In this document: positions 36,809-49,121 of the stretch, in pieces
How positions within the stretch are numbered: the stretch's first letter is position 1
How the letters are laid out: each line of letters opens with the position of its first letter
Assembly: GCA_905182995.1 (NCBI GenBank)
Contig: CAJJDP010000042.1
Span: 364,417 to 428,416 of the forward strand
Length of the DNA stretch: 64,000 bases
Reading direction: 5' to 3'
DNA from: Paramecium octaurelia
Lineage: Eukaryota; Ciliophora; Oligohymenophorea; Peniculida; Parameciidae
Translations under genes and position numbers: made by a program
Notes under the pieces: generated by a model
Seen by the model: only the letters and a program-made list of their open reading frames with translations
The model's database searches: none
What the model was told of the DNA's origin: nothing

Positions 36809-37455
36809 TCATTTTTTTGTTTTTTTGGTTGGCTTAGCTGGCTCCTCTGATTCTTCATCATCTACATCACTTTCATCAATTGAATCATCCTCATCTAATT
36901 CATCATCATCATTATCATCACCTTCATCCTAATCATTAAATAGAGTATATTACATCAAGGACTTCCTCTCCCTTTTCATTCTTATTGTCCAACACTTAGA
37001 GGGATGGGATAAGTTGGAAAACCTTTTTATGATATCCTGCTTCTTTGGTCAAAGGGTTATCCTTCAATTCCAATGATTCTAGCTTGGTTAGCGAGGCTAA
37101 GGGTTTCAAATCCTATCATGATATTTATTGTGATTACATCAACTGACTTAATATTATTTTATGATAAATTCAAGTTGATCAACTCTTTGAAATTATCTGC
37201 TATATATTTAATTGCAGTTCCGGTTAAAGAATTGTTTTCAAACTCTAAATTTTATAATTTCTTCAATTTAGGGAAGCCCTCTAGTGTTGTTAATCCGCAT
37301 TTTTCAAATGCCAAACCTAGAAGCGATTGATGCTTAGTAAAGAGAGCAGCCATTTCCTCAGTGAATTTTGTGATTTTCACACCTTCGATGTTTAAATCCT
37401 CAACAATATCTTATTCATCTGCTTGCTCTTGAATTTGTTTATTGAGTTGCTCCAT
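36809..37455 (-). CDS. ANP32-like acidic leucine-rich nuclear protein
   Basis: About 198 aa; introns at 37113-37137 and 36929-36953, both 25 nt. Leucine-rich repeats fill residues ~20-145 (LLGLAFEKCGLTTLEGFP, LQNLEFENNSLTG, LINLNLSQNNIKSVDDLKPL) with the cap sequence LTKEAGYHKKVFQLIPSL typical of the SDS22/ANP32 type. A tail of Asp and Glu (~45 residues) follows, ending in a basic KPTKKTKK that may be a nuclear signal. ANP32 proteins act in histone binding and phosphatase inhibition; here the assignment rests on LRR type plus acidic tail. Confidence 0.88.
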
Positions 37456-38569
37456 TAATTAATTATTTATTTTTATTTAAAGTATATATAAACAAATATT
37501 TCATTTTAATATTCCTAAGTCCCAAGTAATATCTTTATTTTTTATATATTAAGTTAATTATAAATTATAAAGCCTCTTTTAAATATTTGTATATATAGGC
37601 ACTTATAATCTATTTATGAATATGCAATTGCTATTTTCTGCTATTTTTGTTTTTATTATAGGTATGATTTTATGATTTTACTTAAATTAAAATTTTATTA
37701 ATTTTTATGGCTGATGACACTCAATTCAAAAGATTAATATGAATTTTCATAATTTCAAGATATTATTAAGAATAAAAGGTTTCAATTAACTTTTTTCTTT
37801 TTAACAATTTATTATTAATATAATATTTGTTTCTCTTAATTTTGTTCAAAATTATGTGTAATAAAAATCAAATAAATCGATGTATACTGATTTTAAGAAT
37901 CTTTGAATTTATTAATCAAATGCTTATCCTTTATTTTGAATTGAGACTCATTTATTTAAAACAATTTATTAAAATTAATTAAGTATAAGATGTTATATTA
38001 TTCTTAAGATTATTTTAGCTTTAAAGCTACAAATACTCCTATTAAATTTATTAAACAATTCATTTCTTTGCAACTTTCAATCAAAATTAGAAAAATTGAT
38101 GTTCTTTAATTTATTTACTTGTATTTCTATAATATACGCATTCATTAATATTATTCCTTTTCGAATATAACTATTTTCTTAAAATGAGCTTGAGTGTTAA
38201 GAGTTATTTGAATATGATGTAGCATCAATAAAAACAGTAATAAAGTAAAAATATACTATTTAGATAACTTACAAATAAATATCCTGATAGAGTTATTATG
38301 CCTGATAAAGTTATTATTTCATTCATAGGAAATATTAAAATTTGAATGCTATTCGAGCACATATATTAATCAACAATTTAATTAAATTTTATCGACTACT
38401 TTTGATAGAATAAAAACATTATCGAGGTATGATATACTTCTAATCAATTAAAATAATCTTAACCTTTGGTTTATGAAGTTTAATCAAATTAGTCAAATAT
38501 CACAATTATTCTATATAAGAATAATTATACTAAATTTCTCATAAAATTATTATTAATTTATCAGTTAAC
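37456..38569. other. 1.1-kb intergenic region with a 53-codon frame
   Basis: Longest spacer in the window, between divergent genes. Mostly AT-rich with nothing visible, except a plus-strand frame at 38184-38345 (MSLSVKSYLNMMQHQQKQQ...) that contains LTNKYPDRV. The same stretch holds an 18-bp imperfect tandem repeat (CCTGATAgAGTTATTATg, CCTGATAaAGTTATTATt). Confidence 0.45.
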
Positions 38570-39385
38570 ATGAATTCTGTCCCTTTCCAAGACATATTGA
38601 ATAAAACCAACAAAACTCGATGCAATAGTCCTTATATTTCTTCATGTACAATTACTAATATATCTTAAGGCTCATCGAAAAGATAGTCTGCTGTATATTC
38701 ATCCAATTCATCATATGCAGAGTCTAATCAAAAAGCAAAGCCAGATGAGAAGACCATAAATTAGTTATATTCCCTTTTTAAAAAATAAGGATTTGACAAC
38801 ATAAATGGGCTGCTTAAATTTTTGGATGCTTAACGAGATTAATAAACCAGAAAAAGTACATCGCCCATGCTGAGGACAGTTCAAGATGAAAATGATCGAA
38901 AAAAGTTTGGAATCATGATTAACGAAGCCAAATAGGGTTTGAATTAGTTAGAGCATAAAATCATAAATCTATAGAACAAACAAGATTGTAGAAATAATAT
39001 GACATTGAAATATAAGAATTTATTGACAGAAGATGATGAAAATCATGAATACTTGTATGAGAATAGATAAGATTACAAGAAACTATACACTCAAACTTTA
39101 AATGAGAAAGAATAACTATAAAAAAAAGTTGATCAAATAGTTTAAGAGAACAAATAAAGAGATGAAAAAATTAATTCATTAAATTAAGAAGTTGAATTAC
39201 TCAAAAAATAAATACAAGGATTGCTTATTCTTAAAGAAGAGAGTTCATAATCGCCAAGACCTTCAATAAGTGGTTCTGATTATACATTTACACTCAATGT
39301 TTGTAATTCAGAAGTCAGAGGAGACAAACCAATCTCCTATAAAGATTTTTTGCATACATAAAGTTAGTAGATAAAACGAATTTGA
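38570..39385 (+). CDS. Coiled-coil protein, unknown
   Basis: 271 codons, no intron. Ser-rich N-terminus, then a long coiled coil (residues ~90-215) with Glu, Lys, Asn and Gln in heptad spacing, then a Ser/Pro-rich tail (SSQSPRPSISGSD). No enzyme motif. It meets the ankyrin gene tail to tail with 16 bp between stop codons. Confidence 0.7.
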
Positions 39386-39401
39386 TAGTAGAGATTATTC
39401 A

Positions 39402-41254
39402 TCATAATATACTCCAAGCATTTTTACCAATATTATTTAGAATATTAGTGTTGGCTCCGGCTCTAATAAGTATGTCTGCAATTTTGTAATGGCCATACGA
39501 TAGAGCTACATGGACAGCCGTATTTCCATCATCCTGCTTAAGTAAAAAAATACATTTTAAATGTTAATGTCTGCTCCCATCTTAACCAGTTCTTTAACCA
39601 TATCTTTACACCCACTTTTGGAAGCCAAAATCAATAAAGTGTCATTGTTCTCTAATCTTCGGTCTATATACATTTATGGCACCTGTTACAGATGTTCAGA
39701 GAACTATTTCTAAATAGACTATTATTACTTCTTGAAAATCATTATCATAAATAAGTTATTCTAATATTTTGAATTGATCGAGGTTTTATCTTCTGTTATG
39801 GCCTAAAGCTTGATTTCTCATTCGCAATGAATAGGAAAACATACTCAACGTCTAAACTTAAGAAGGATATATACTTTATTCTCTAAAATGGGTTATTAAA
39901 GTAGAGATCCATTAAATGATTTTTATTAATTGGAAGAAATTATTTCCTCCTTTTATTCAATTTGCTAAGGAGGAAGGGTCAATTTCTCTTTAGCCACTTT
40001 AACTAAATCTTTGATTTTTTGACTCTTCTTCATTTTAGGAGGATTACTCTAGGATATAATATTTGAGGAATCCATGGCTGATTTGGATTTTATAGACTTT
40101 AAGGATGATTGTGGACTCATCTCCAATTGGGACAAGTTTTCCTCTAGATTTTACACGCTTGAGACTTTGACAGATTATTATGATTGATTGGTAGGTTTTG
40201 TAAGATATTATGTTGAAGCCTGAGTAAAAATGTTGTAAGTTAATTGATTTGTATATTAAGATGTTGGTTTGCTATGGACATTGGTTACATCAGGGGAATT
40301 GATAGTATGTTTGGAATTAAGTTTAGGTTTGACTATGACGGTCAAACTATCTCTTTATAAATTTCTGCTTCTGCCTTGCTATTTGAGACTGATTAGCTTT
40401 TATTTTTGAAGCTGTTAATATTCTGAAGATTATTGAGATTATTGAGATTATTAAGAAGAAGAAATAAGATGTTATGGTGCTTCAAGAATAGTTGATTAAA
40501 CAAGATCAGAATGTTCTGGATCAATCATTCTCTATTAATTCTAATATCTTCCGATGAGTATCCATTCATATCTCATTTCGATGCCACTCAGTATCATATT
40601 TCTCAGTTTTCTTTATAAATAGAAAGAGTCTAAATTTGTTAATGCATTAGTGTCACAATCTCCATGAATAAGTTGTTAGATCTGTTCCTCAGATTATTCC
40701 ATCATTTGAAATGTCAATAGATCATTCTTAGTACTTTAATCTAAAACACTCATTATGACTTATGCATTTAACGGACAATGAAATTTATTCTTCACCTTCT
40801 TGATTGTGTTTAATAATCCAGTTGAAATTTCTAAATTTAATTGGAGATTTACATTTTTGATTTTTTACAACATCCTCAACAAAGATCTATGATTCAGAGT
40901 CATCACTCAAGTTTTTCATCGATTGTATAATGTTTTTCATTTTACTTTCATGTTTTTCATCAACCTAAAGTCCTAATCTAGTTTTATGAAATCAATTACT
41001 GCTATTTGGTCCCTCTAAAATTTGATCAAATGAATTACTCTAATCTGATTAACTAGATATAAGACTAATTGAATTTTCAAAGTCAAATGAGAACTGCTTT
41101 CTTAACTAGGGAATATCATATTTCTCAAAAAATATTGGCGATTCTTAAATTAAATTTGATTTTTCTATGCTCTTAACTTATTTCGTAAAATTACGACTTG
41201 TTTAAAAAGAACTAATCCTAAAAACAAGATTTACATTTAAGAACCAGTTATCAT
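39402..41254 (-). CDS. Ankyrin-repeat protein with Gln/Ser-rich region
   Basis: About 574 aa with six introns: 41218-41234 (17 nt, exceptionally short), 40973-40999, 40831-40852, 39852-39874, 39710-39728 (19 nt) and 39534-39553. The C-terminus has ankyrin repeats (NDTLLILASKSGCKDMVKELVKMGADIN, quoted by parts: GCKDMVKELVKMGADIN; then DGNTAVHVALSYGHYKIA and LIRAGANTNILN). The middle is low-complexity with SQQSQQSQQ-like runs. The start at 41254 depends on the 17-nt intron. Alternatively this is the 3' part of the gene at 41280-43070, with which it shares a reading frame across one TGA. Confidence 0.65.
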
Positions 41255-41279
41255 TGAGACATATTAGTAAAATATATCT

Positions 41280-43070
41280 TCAATCTCCTTTAAATTGTGC
41301 TAAGTATAAGATATCTTTTATGGTATTTTATGTAATCTGTTTTGATAATAGAGTCTCACATATAAATTTGACTAATTATTAATTTGAATTTCTTACTTTA
41401 GAATATTCTTAATTAAAATCCAAATTGCTGTTGTCTTCAATAGTATTAGTATTCAAAATACTATTATATACATTATGATTAGAAATATGATCTTTATTCA
41501 TAATAACTGATTAAGAGGCTGAATTTTATATTTTTTACAATTTAAAAGAAGAATGTAAGGAGGAGGAATGCTGAATCGCTTTTTTAGGTGGGGAAATTGG
41601 TTGAATTACTTATTCATCTATAATAGTATCCATATGCACAATAAATTTAGGTTTGTTAAATTCCAAAATTGTATTTTACAATAGAGGATTAGTAATTGTA
41701 ATAATTATTTTATTTGCATCATCCATTAAATTGGGTAAAATTTATTCATAATTATTTTGTAATACTTATCCCTAACCAATCTGATTTGAATAGACAGATT
41801 ACTTTTTAAATTTGTTCAATAAGGAAAATTACTATAATTGTGGTTAATCACATTCTTTAGTAGTCCATTATGTACCCTTAATCATTGATATTTTTCTTTA
41901 AAAAGCTTTGTTTGTTGTATTTAATTTTTGAAGTTGATTCTAAACAATGGTGTTTATTTTGTGACTATGCTTAAAAACATATTTATCTTTGATGCATTTA
42001 GATTCAATGTAATTAGATTTTTTGAGGGTTTGCATGTTTTTTGCTAAAATAAAGTTTCCTTATTCGTATTAATCACTAATTTTCTACCTTTCCTCTTCAT
42101 GTTTTGAACTGAATTCAGGTGAAATGATGACTGTAAACAATGATTTTAACTAATTTTTTATTAAAAATGTTACTTCTCTATGCTTAAACATATTCTAAAC
42201 TTATTGGGATACAGCATTTTTGAATTTCATCTTTACGCTTAGTTTTTTCATTGCTCTTGATGATGAGAATTCATCATCATCAAAATTGACTTCTTTTTCA
42301 GTCTCAAAGACTTCTTCCTAATTTTCATTATGATTTTTAGGATCATTCAATTCATTTTGCTCAGTGATACTAACCTTTCGTTATAATATACTGAAAAGTT
42401 CTGATGCTTTTTTGTCTTCATTTACAAATTCATTATCATCTGCATTATTTACTTGATCCATATATATTTTATCTGCTTCTTGAAAAAGTTGGCTTTTTGA
42501 ATCTTAAATTTCGGTTACTTATTGAATAGGCACTAAAGGGATGTCTGTTATTCTAGGACTTGTGATTTGGATGCTTCTTTGTGATTCCAACTGCAATGAA
42601 GGCAAGGTACTCTTTCTGACAGTATCCATTCTTCTTGAATCTCTGACTTTATTTTGTATGATCAAGAATGGAGTTTGCTATGAATCCGATTGAAATATCA
42701 TTCTTTCCTGCCTTCCTCTCCTTCTAATTGGAGGTTGTGGTTGCTGCTTGATATCTGAAGAAAGACTTTTGATGTGATGGGAAACCGGTTGTTTTTAAGG
42801 AAAGTGAAGAGTGGAAGTTTTAATTCTTAATGAATCATTTTAAATAGGCTTTGAAATATTTTATGGGCTGAGTAGAGGCTTCACTCTATTAGAGTTGTTT
42901 TTATTATTTGATGTTTATGTTTTTGCAGATGATAAATATTCTGACAAAATGCTTGGAGTTGAAGTAGTTGGACCATTATATTTTGATAATGCCTTATAAA
43001 GTTGCTAAAATTGATAAATTAACTACAATACTTATTTTTGGTTAGCATTGTCGAAAAAATTTTAATTCAT
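41280..43070 (-). CDS. Large Ser/Lys/Gln-rich protein, possibly 5' part of ankyrin gene
   Basis: About 587 aa if the 27-nt candidate intron at 43005-43031 is removed (596 if not; it contains no in-frame TGA). Low-complexity, basic and Ser-rich at the N-terminus, with patches of acidic sequence (EVNFDDDEFSSSRA). No domain recognised. Ends at the TGA complementary to 41280-41282 after KDILYLAQFKGD. The same frame continues with protein-like text directly into the ankyrin gene, so the stop may be a mutation, an error, or a real boundary. Confidence 0.6.
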
Positions 43071-43808
43071 TATATTATTTGTTATGTGAATTGCTTATAT
43101 CTCTAATTTATTATTAGATTAAATTGGTTTTGATAATTACATAAATATTATTGAAGTAAGATTTCCCTAATCATCAAGTATTATGAAATGATAATTTGAA
43201 ATCAATTAGTATTTGGTCAAAAAAATTAATAAAAGTTGTTAGAAAACGTAGAAATATTTTAAAATCTTATAAATTATGAGAGGTTAGAATAATATACATA
43301 TTATCTTTAAGTGGGTAATACGAAATTTAACTAAATGGAATTAAATTTACATTAATGGATAAAAATAAATGATTCAATTTAAAGTAAGTATCATGGGTAG
43401 CAACCTCGAACCCATTTATCAGTGAATAATTATTTCAATGTCTCCTTCATAATTGCTCATTTTAGAGAAATTTTAATTTATTGTATCATAATGTGATAAT
43501 AATCCTAAAGAAATTAATAATAATAGCCAGTCAAATAATGGAGAAATTTAAATCACAAATGAATTAGGTTATTTTGAAATAAGAAATGGGTACAAATCTA
43601 ATTGAATAAAATGAAGTTAATTGGGACTAAAAATATTGAAGAGGAGAATGTTGTAATGCTGGATAAATCTTAGAAAAATTAATCAAAAAGTAGAAATTTA
43701 TTAACAATTATGAAAATAAATAAAAGAAGTTTGTTTGGGTGCAGTTACAAAGTTATAGAAAATAAATACAAAATTAAAGCTATTAATAATAATATTGTTT
43801 AATAAAAA
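43071..43808. other. 738-bp spacer with short hairpin and a broken frame
   Basis: Mostly AT-rich. Two items: a 6-bp perfect hairpin at 43393-43415 in an unusually GC-rich spot, and a 34-codon plus-strand frame at 43538-43639 (MEKFKSQMNQVILKQ) whose frame continues open beyond TGA 43637-43639. Neither is enough for a gene call. Confidence 0.4.
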
Positions 43809-44265
43809 TCATTCTGTTTTACATATAGTTTTAAAATTTTCGATAATTTTTTGAGATTGATTAATTTTCGAGGGAGATTAAGCATCTGATCTTAATTTAA
43901 AAGGGATAGTTTAAGACTTTATTCTATCCATGAATTGTTATATATTATGTTCACTCTTAATTGTTTTCTAGCTGAAAATCGGTCTTGGGCTTTCAATCTA
44001 AGTTTAGATCCTTTCTATTAAGATATCCTTTCTAGATTATCCTCCTTTTAAATTCAATATTAAATCAGCAATTTTTAATTTTGTCTCTATTGTTGTATCA
44101 CAAAGTCTTAATTCATTTTTTTACCATTTCAACCCTTTAATGATATATTGAATTACTATTTGGTTTGAGATATTTGGTCATGCCTCTTTAAGTTAATTAA
44201 CCTGATTCTACAATTTGTTTTTTTTTATCATATTCTCTTCTCTCCTTTAAAATAAATTTTTTCAT
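43809..44265 (-). CDS. Small Lys/Gln-rich protein, unknown
   Basis: About 144 aa; intron at 44135-44156 (22 nt). Starts MKKFILKERREYDKKKQ; a helical core (KWQKNELRLCDTTIETKLKIADLILNL) and a basic Ser-rich tail. The intron is what joins the two halves; without it an in-frame TGA appears. Start codon only 17 bp from that of the divergent neighbour. No family recognised. Confidence 0.65.
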
Positions 44266-44282
44266 TTCTTATTTTTTAACAG

Positions 44283-45363
44283 ATGATTGGATCAAGGGAA
44301 CAAATTACAAAACAGAACTACAAGTTTATGGAGTATTCGTTGAAAAAGGACTTGCCATCATGTTTGAGATACTTGATGATTTACCATGAGAATTTAGTGC
44401 TGCAATTTTGCATACAATATCCATAAATTGAGATAATATAAATATAATATTAATAGGGACTTTAGATGAAAACAAAAGCCTTTAGTTAGAGTTGTTCTAT
44501 CGAGGGGAGATTAAGAGGTATGATATTTTATAGCTTTCCAAGCTCGGAGTTTAAATGCATCGCATTATTACTAATTTGTGGAAGCACCTAAATCTCGAGT
44601 TTCATTAGCTACTACAATCAAAACGGAGAACTAAGAGAAATCAAGAAGACTACTCTTTCATCATCGAACTATGTTGATAGATAAACTCATTTAGAGAGAT
44701 AAGAGACAATAAAAGCAGAGAGTGATAAGAGATAAGATGTATGAAGTAAATGAGCACAAGTAAAGAAGACTTAGTTGTCATTGTTATGAATGTGGGAAGC
44801 AATCAAATAAAATGAATAAATTTCATAATTTATAACTGAAATCAGAGAAACTCACCTAAGATTTATGGTCTAGTTCATATTTACAACCATAATAATAATC
44901 TTTACTCACAATTTCAACTAAATCATTAAAGTCTACTGCAACTCTCCTCTCAATTCCAGATACTAGTCCCCATAAGCTCAGATCCAAAATAGAAAGTCCA
45001 AATTAAAAGAAATTAAACTCTAATTTTAAATTAATTTGCGCTCCCACCATTAATTTGAGACCATATCTTTGGGAAAAGTCCCCTTAAAAAAAGGCTAATC
45101 ATCTCTAAACAGATGCAACCCAATTATTTCTGAGACCAATATCACTCAGGTCGTCAGCACCTAACCTAGAAACATTTGACTATTCATCAAAAAATAGTAG
45201 TCCCAGAAGAGGACAATCAAATTAAAATATAAAGTAGGACATTCAAGTATTGACTCAAAGAAACTTCTCTAAAAGAATGATTTAAACTTGTTATTTAAAG
45301 ACATTCTCTGGTATTCATGTTCGCAATACCATACTGAGTTCAAAGAAAGAAATAAAATATTGA
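44283..45363 (+). CDS. Unknown basic Ser-rich protein
   Basis: About 352 aa; intron at 44739-44760. The N-terminal part (MIGSREQITKQNYKFMEYSL...) is mixed; a CHCYECGK cluster follows the intron; the C-terminal half is a long Ser/Pro/Lys-rich stretch (LRPISLRSSAPNLETFDYSS) that looks disordered and phosphorylatable. The sequence just before the ATG ends in TTAACAG and resembles a 3' splice site, so an upstream exon is possible. No known domain. Confidence 0.6.
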
Positions 45364-45679
45364 AACAAATTAATATATTGATTAAAATAATTGTTATTGA
45401 ATAGATGAATTTATTTATTTTATAGATATTATGTTTTGACCAAAAAATATCAGGATACTATGATTTTAGTTATCTATTAATTTGAATTTCTTATTTAATT
45501 GATCTTATACCAAATTTTATATCTTTATTTATAATCTTAAGTAGATATTAGCATTCTAATACTTTTTTAAATAAAGAAATGATGTATCACAAAAGATAAT
45601 CCAACTCATTTAATAAAATAAAGAAATATATAATGCCACACTTAATATATTAATTTATTGTTTATATTGTTTAATTGTC
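45364..45679. other. 316-bp convergent spacer, nothing seen
   Basis: AT-rich, between gene ends; no frame or repeat of note. Confidence 0.5.
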
Positions 45680-46647
45680 TCAAATAAAAAAGTCAGGTGC
45701 TAATTATGAATCCGAGAACTTTGGATCGCATCTGTATTTACTAAAATCTTTGACTCCAACACTTGCTAAGACTTCGTCATCAATAAAAAAGTTTCCTGTA
45801 GTCTTTTTGTGACAACTTGTTAAAATAACATGTGCAGAATCAGCCATAATTTCCACATTTCTAGATGCTTACATCATAGAGTCCCCACCTAAAACATTTT
45901 GAACTGCAGCTGTTGCAATAGAAGTTCTTGGCCATAAGGCATTCACTCCAATTTAATTTCTGAATTCTTCACTCATTCCTAAGACACACATACTCATTCC
46001 ATATTTAGCCATAGTATATGCTATATGTGGAGCAAACCATTTGGATTACATATTTAGAGGAGGTGATAAATTGAGAATATGAGGATTAGAGGATTTCTTA
46101 AGATAAGGAATACAAGTCTTGCTCATTAAATATGTTCCTCTAGTATTGATTTGATGCATTAAGTCATATTTCTTCATGTCTGTAGATTCTGTATCTGTAA
46201 GTGATATTGCACTTGCACTATTCACAACTATGTCAATTCCACCAAAAGTTTCAACAGTTTTTTATACGGCAGCTTAAATATCCTTTTCAAATCTGATATC
46301 ACATTGAATTCCCAATGACTTACCTCCTGCTTTTTCAATTTCAGCACAAGCAGATGCTATTGTACCTGGTAACTTAGGATGTGGGTCTACTGTTTTGGCA
46401 AGTATGACAACGTTAGCACCATCTTTGGCAGCTCTTATTCCAATAGCCAATCCAATACCCTAAGCGAATAAAAATTTGGATATACTCTTGATCCTCCACT
46501 GATTATGACGGTCTTGCCTTTAAGATTGCCTACCTATTCAAAAGGGAAGAAATCTGGGTATTTCATAACCCACGGATATGTAACATTGCCAGCAGGGGGA
46601 GCAATAGTAGGATTGAACTAATTGGAAAGTGCTTGAATTCTTTACAT
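45680..46647 (-). CDS. Short-chain dehydrogenase, HSDL2-like
   Basis: About 313 aa; one intron at 46460-46485. Classical SDR features: cofactor loop GGSRGIGLA (~50; the Arg and following Lys-rich text suggest NADP), NSASAISLT, and the catalytic YTMAK (~200) with the upstream Ser/Asn positions. HSDL2-specific blocks are clear: DGANVVILAKT, DPHPKLPGTI, INTRGTYLMSKTCIPYLKKS, KYGMSMCVLGM and NALWPRT. HSDL2 in animals sits in peroxisomes and mitochondria and also carries an SCP2 sterol-carrier domain, which is absent here. The substrate is unknown. Confidence 0.92.
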
Positions 46648-46738
46648 TAAATTTAATACGAATTATTAATTAAGACTGATGTCATTATATACTAACTAGT
46701 ATTAGCTTTGAATGAACTATTAATAAATTATCAAATTT

Positions 46739-49094
46739 TCAACAGAAGAATTGATCATATAGACTTACAATCATTCTTAAGAGGGGCTAACATTCTAAGA
46801 ATTGAATATGCGCAGTTCTTCCAATCAGTGTATCAAGATTCCTACATAAATTTGAAAGAAATACTTTTCTTAAATCTCAAAATTGACATCAATTCGATAA
46901 ACATTGGTGTTTTCAAGGTGTTTTAATAATGCTTTGACCATCTAAACGTATGGTTTGTTCTTCCTTAAATTTATAAAAAATATGTGAATACTGATCTTCA
47001 AGCGCTTCCCTTGAGAGTTGGACTCTGGCAGAATCATAGGGAGCATAACTGTCTTAGATGCAACTGAAAAAGCAAACATTTTTAAACCAGGCGAATCCTT
47101 TAGCCAAGGCTAGTTTTTAGAGGCAGGTTTCTTCAATATTTCGATTATCAGTCATTTGTAACTATTCTAAACATTTACTTTTTCTCCATTACTTCAATAC
47201 CCACATACCGGCATCAACAATCTTACTAGCATTGTAATAGTATCCTAATTGTGGAGAGGAAAGACTAATGTAAGTATACATCTTGTCTTAGTATTTATCT
47301 AGATAGGGCAATGAAGCTCTGATCATAACTCCTCCTAATGAATGTCCAATAAAGCTTAATCTGCCCAAAGTATTTTCTGGACAGTTTTCGGATATGAAAT
47401 TGATCACTTCAGTGGCTAGTTTTTCTCCCATTTCTTAGATGTTGCCCTCAGTATTTTCTTCATTTATTGATGAACACAGAAACATGGCTTCTGGATGTGC
47501 TAATGAGATGTAGTTCTTAAATAATTTCATATCATATGAGTTGCCTTAGAAACCATGAACCAGTACTATCAAATGAATGCCTCGATATGACATAATATCA
47601 TATTCACTATTGGTTATGTCTGCATCCACTATATTTTCTTCATTTTTATCTTTGTCTTCTCTGGGAGTGAATTCTTCAAAGATAATTGGTTGTGTTTCTG
47701 TTTTTGGAAAGGAATTCAAATCTTCAACTCCTAATTCTTGAACTTTGGTTTCCAATCTCATTTTCTCACTTTTCTATTTATGATCTACTCCCAAATTCTT
47801 GTCTAATAATTATTGGGGTGGTTGTTTAATACAAAATTATTACCATCTATTTTTAAGAATTTTTTAGTAATCAAATTACAACAAGGCTACACAGAATCTT
47901 GGACTGATTCGATATAGATCAAGCACTTTGATCCACATTTAGAACAGTTGACAACTTATCAAATTGGTTTCATTAAGAATTGAATGTATGATTGTTTCAG
48001 GATCAGAGGTATGGAATTTCTCTTCTATTCTTTAATTTAATTCCTTTCTTGTTAATTATCCCTTCATGTTCTAATAGGTCTCACTTGTTATATATTCTGG
48101 AACAATTAACTTAAGAGGTGGATAGAGATACTTTTTGAAATGTTTTCTTTGCTTCTCTAAAATGCATTTAGAATATATCAAATTATAATGTTAATAGAGC
48201 TATTCATAATAGCCTTTTAAGCTTTCTACAAATTCTTACTGCATACTGTAATAGTCTAATCCTTTCATGTCCTTATATTGTTTTTAGATGGCTTCGTACA
48301 TTGAGATTTGATCTGAATTAATTAAGGGTTTGGATTGATTTTTGTTTTTATCAAGAGTACTTGGCACTTTTCCTTCAAGCAATTGATTACGTTCTTCAAA
48401 TTTGAGTCTGGCAAATTGGAACAATTGAATGGGATGAGTGCGGAAACGATGATCTAAAGTAATGGTATGTACAACCATATTGGCTTGACAAAAGTTTTGT
48501 TCTTCAAAAATGATGGGTACAAATTGATGATTTGGTAGTAATACATTTTTGATCTTGAATTTAGCTGTGGCTTAAATTTTACCATCAGGAATGGCATAAT
48601 CTTCTTTGTCTTGTTTGGTGTAGAGGGGTTCTTGTTTAGGCTGATCCTTTTGGGAATTCAAACAATCAAAGAACATTAGATCAACTTACATGATTAATGA
48701 TTGTTCTTTTTTAGGACCTGCATCGAATTCGATTCTGAAATTACAGATATCATTCAGTTCGATTTCCTCCTCACAAAACTTAATGAAAAATGCTTTAGTA
48801 TAAAATGCTGAATTGGATGTTACTATGGAGGCGGGTCTAAAGATATGGGTTTCGTAGTATTTGGGAGGGTTGACATTCTGTTAAGCCTCTTATGGATAGG
48901 TCTTATAGGATTCACAAGGGTCATGTGGATGGGCATAGATTTTATTAACCTAAATATGGATTGATGGGGTGTACATCTTGGGGAGCATCATTGTGGATAG
49001 TGATTCTGAGGAAGTAGACGCCTTGGTAGTAGAGATCGACATTTCTAAAACTCTCCACATGAGTTACGATTTCGACAACGCTTCTTAATGACAT
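46739..49094 (-). CDS. FAM135-like protein with DUF676 serine-lipase domain
   Basis: About 759 aa; introns at 48950-48974, 46964-46991 and 46842-46864. The N-terminus (MSLRSVVEIVTHVESFRNVDLYY by parts: VESFRNVDLYYQGVYFLRI) matches the FAM135 N-domain. The C-terminal 260 residues form an alpha/beta hydrolase: LIVLVHGFQGNSYDM (~505), nucleophile elbow FIGHSLGGVMIR (~578), YISLSSPQLGYYYN, WRKSKCLEQL and IQDSYAPYDSARV, ending with DTLIGRTAHIQFLE. The Ser and the candidate Asp and His are present, so it is probably active on lipids or esters. FAM135 biology is poorly known. Confidence 0.88.
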
Positions 49095-49121
49095 TTTTGA
49101 ATTATATAATTATTAATGTTC

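Noticed and set aside
44135..44200. A TGA in the 43809-44265 gene that looked like a Trp codon recoded as stop
   Set aside because: A 22-nt GT...AG intron (44135-44156) gives an uninterrupted frame from a good ATG, so no recoding is needed.
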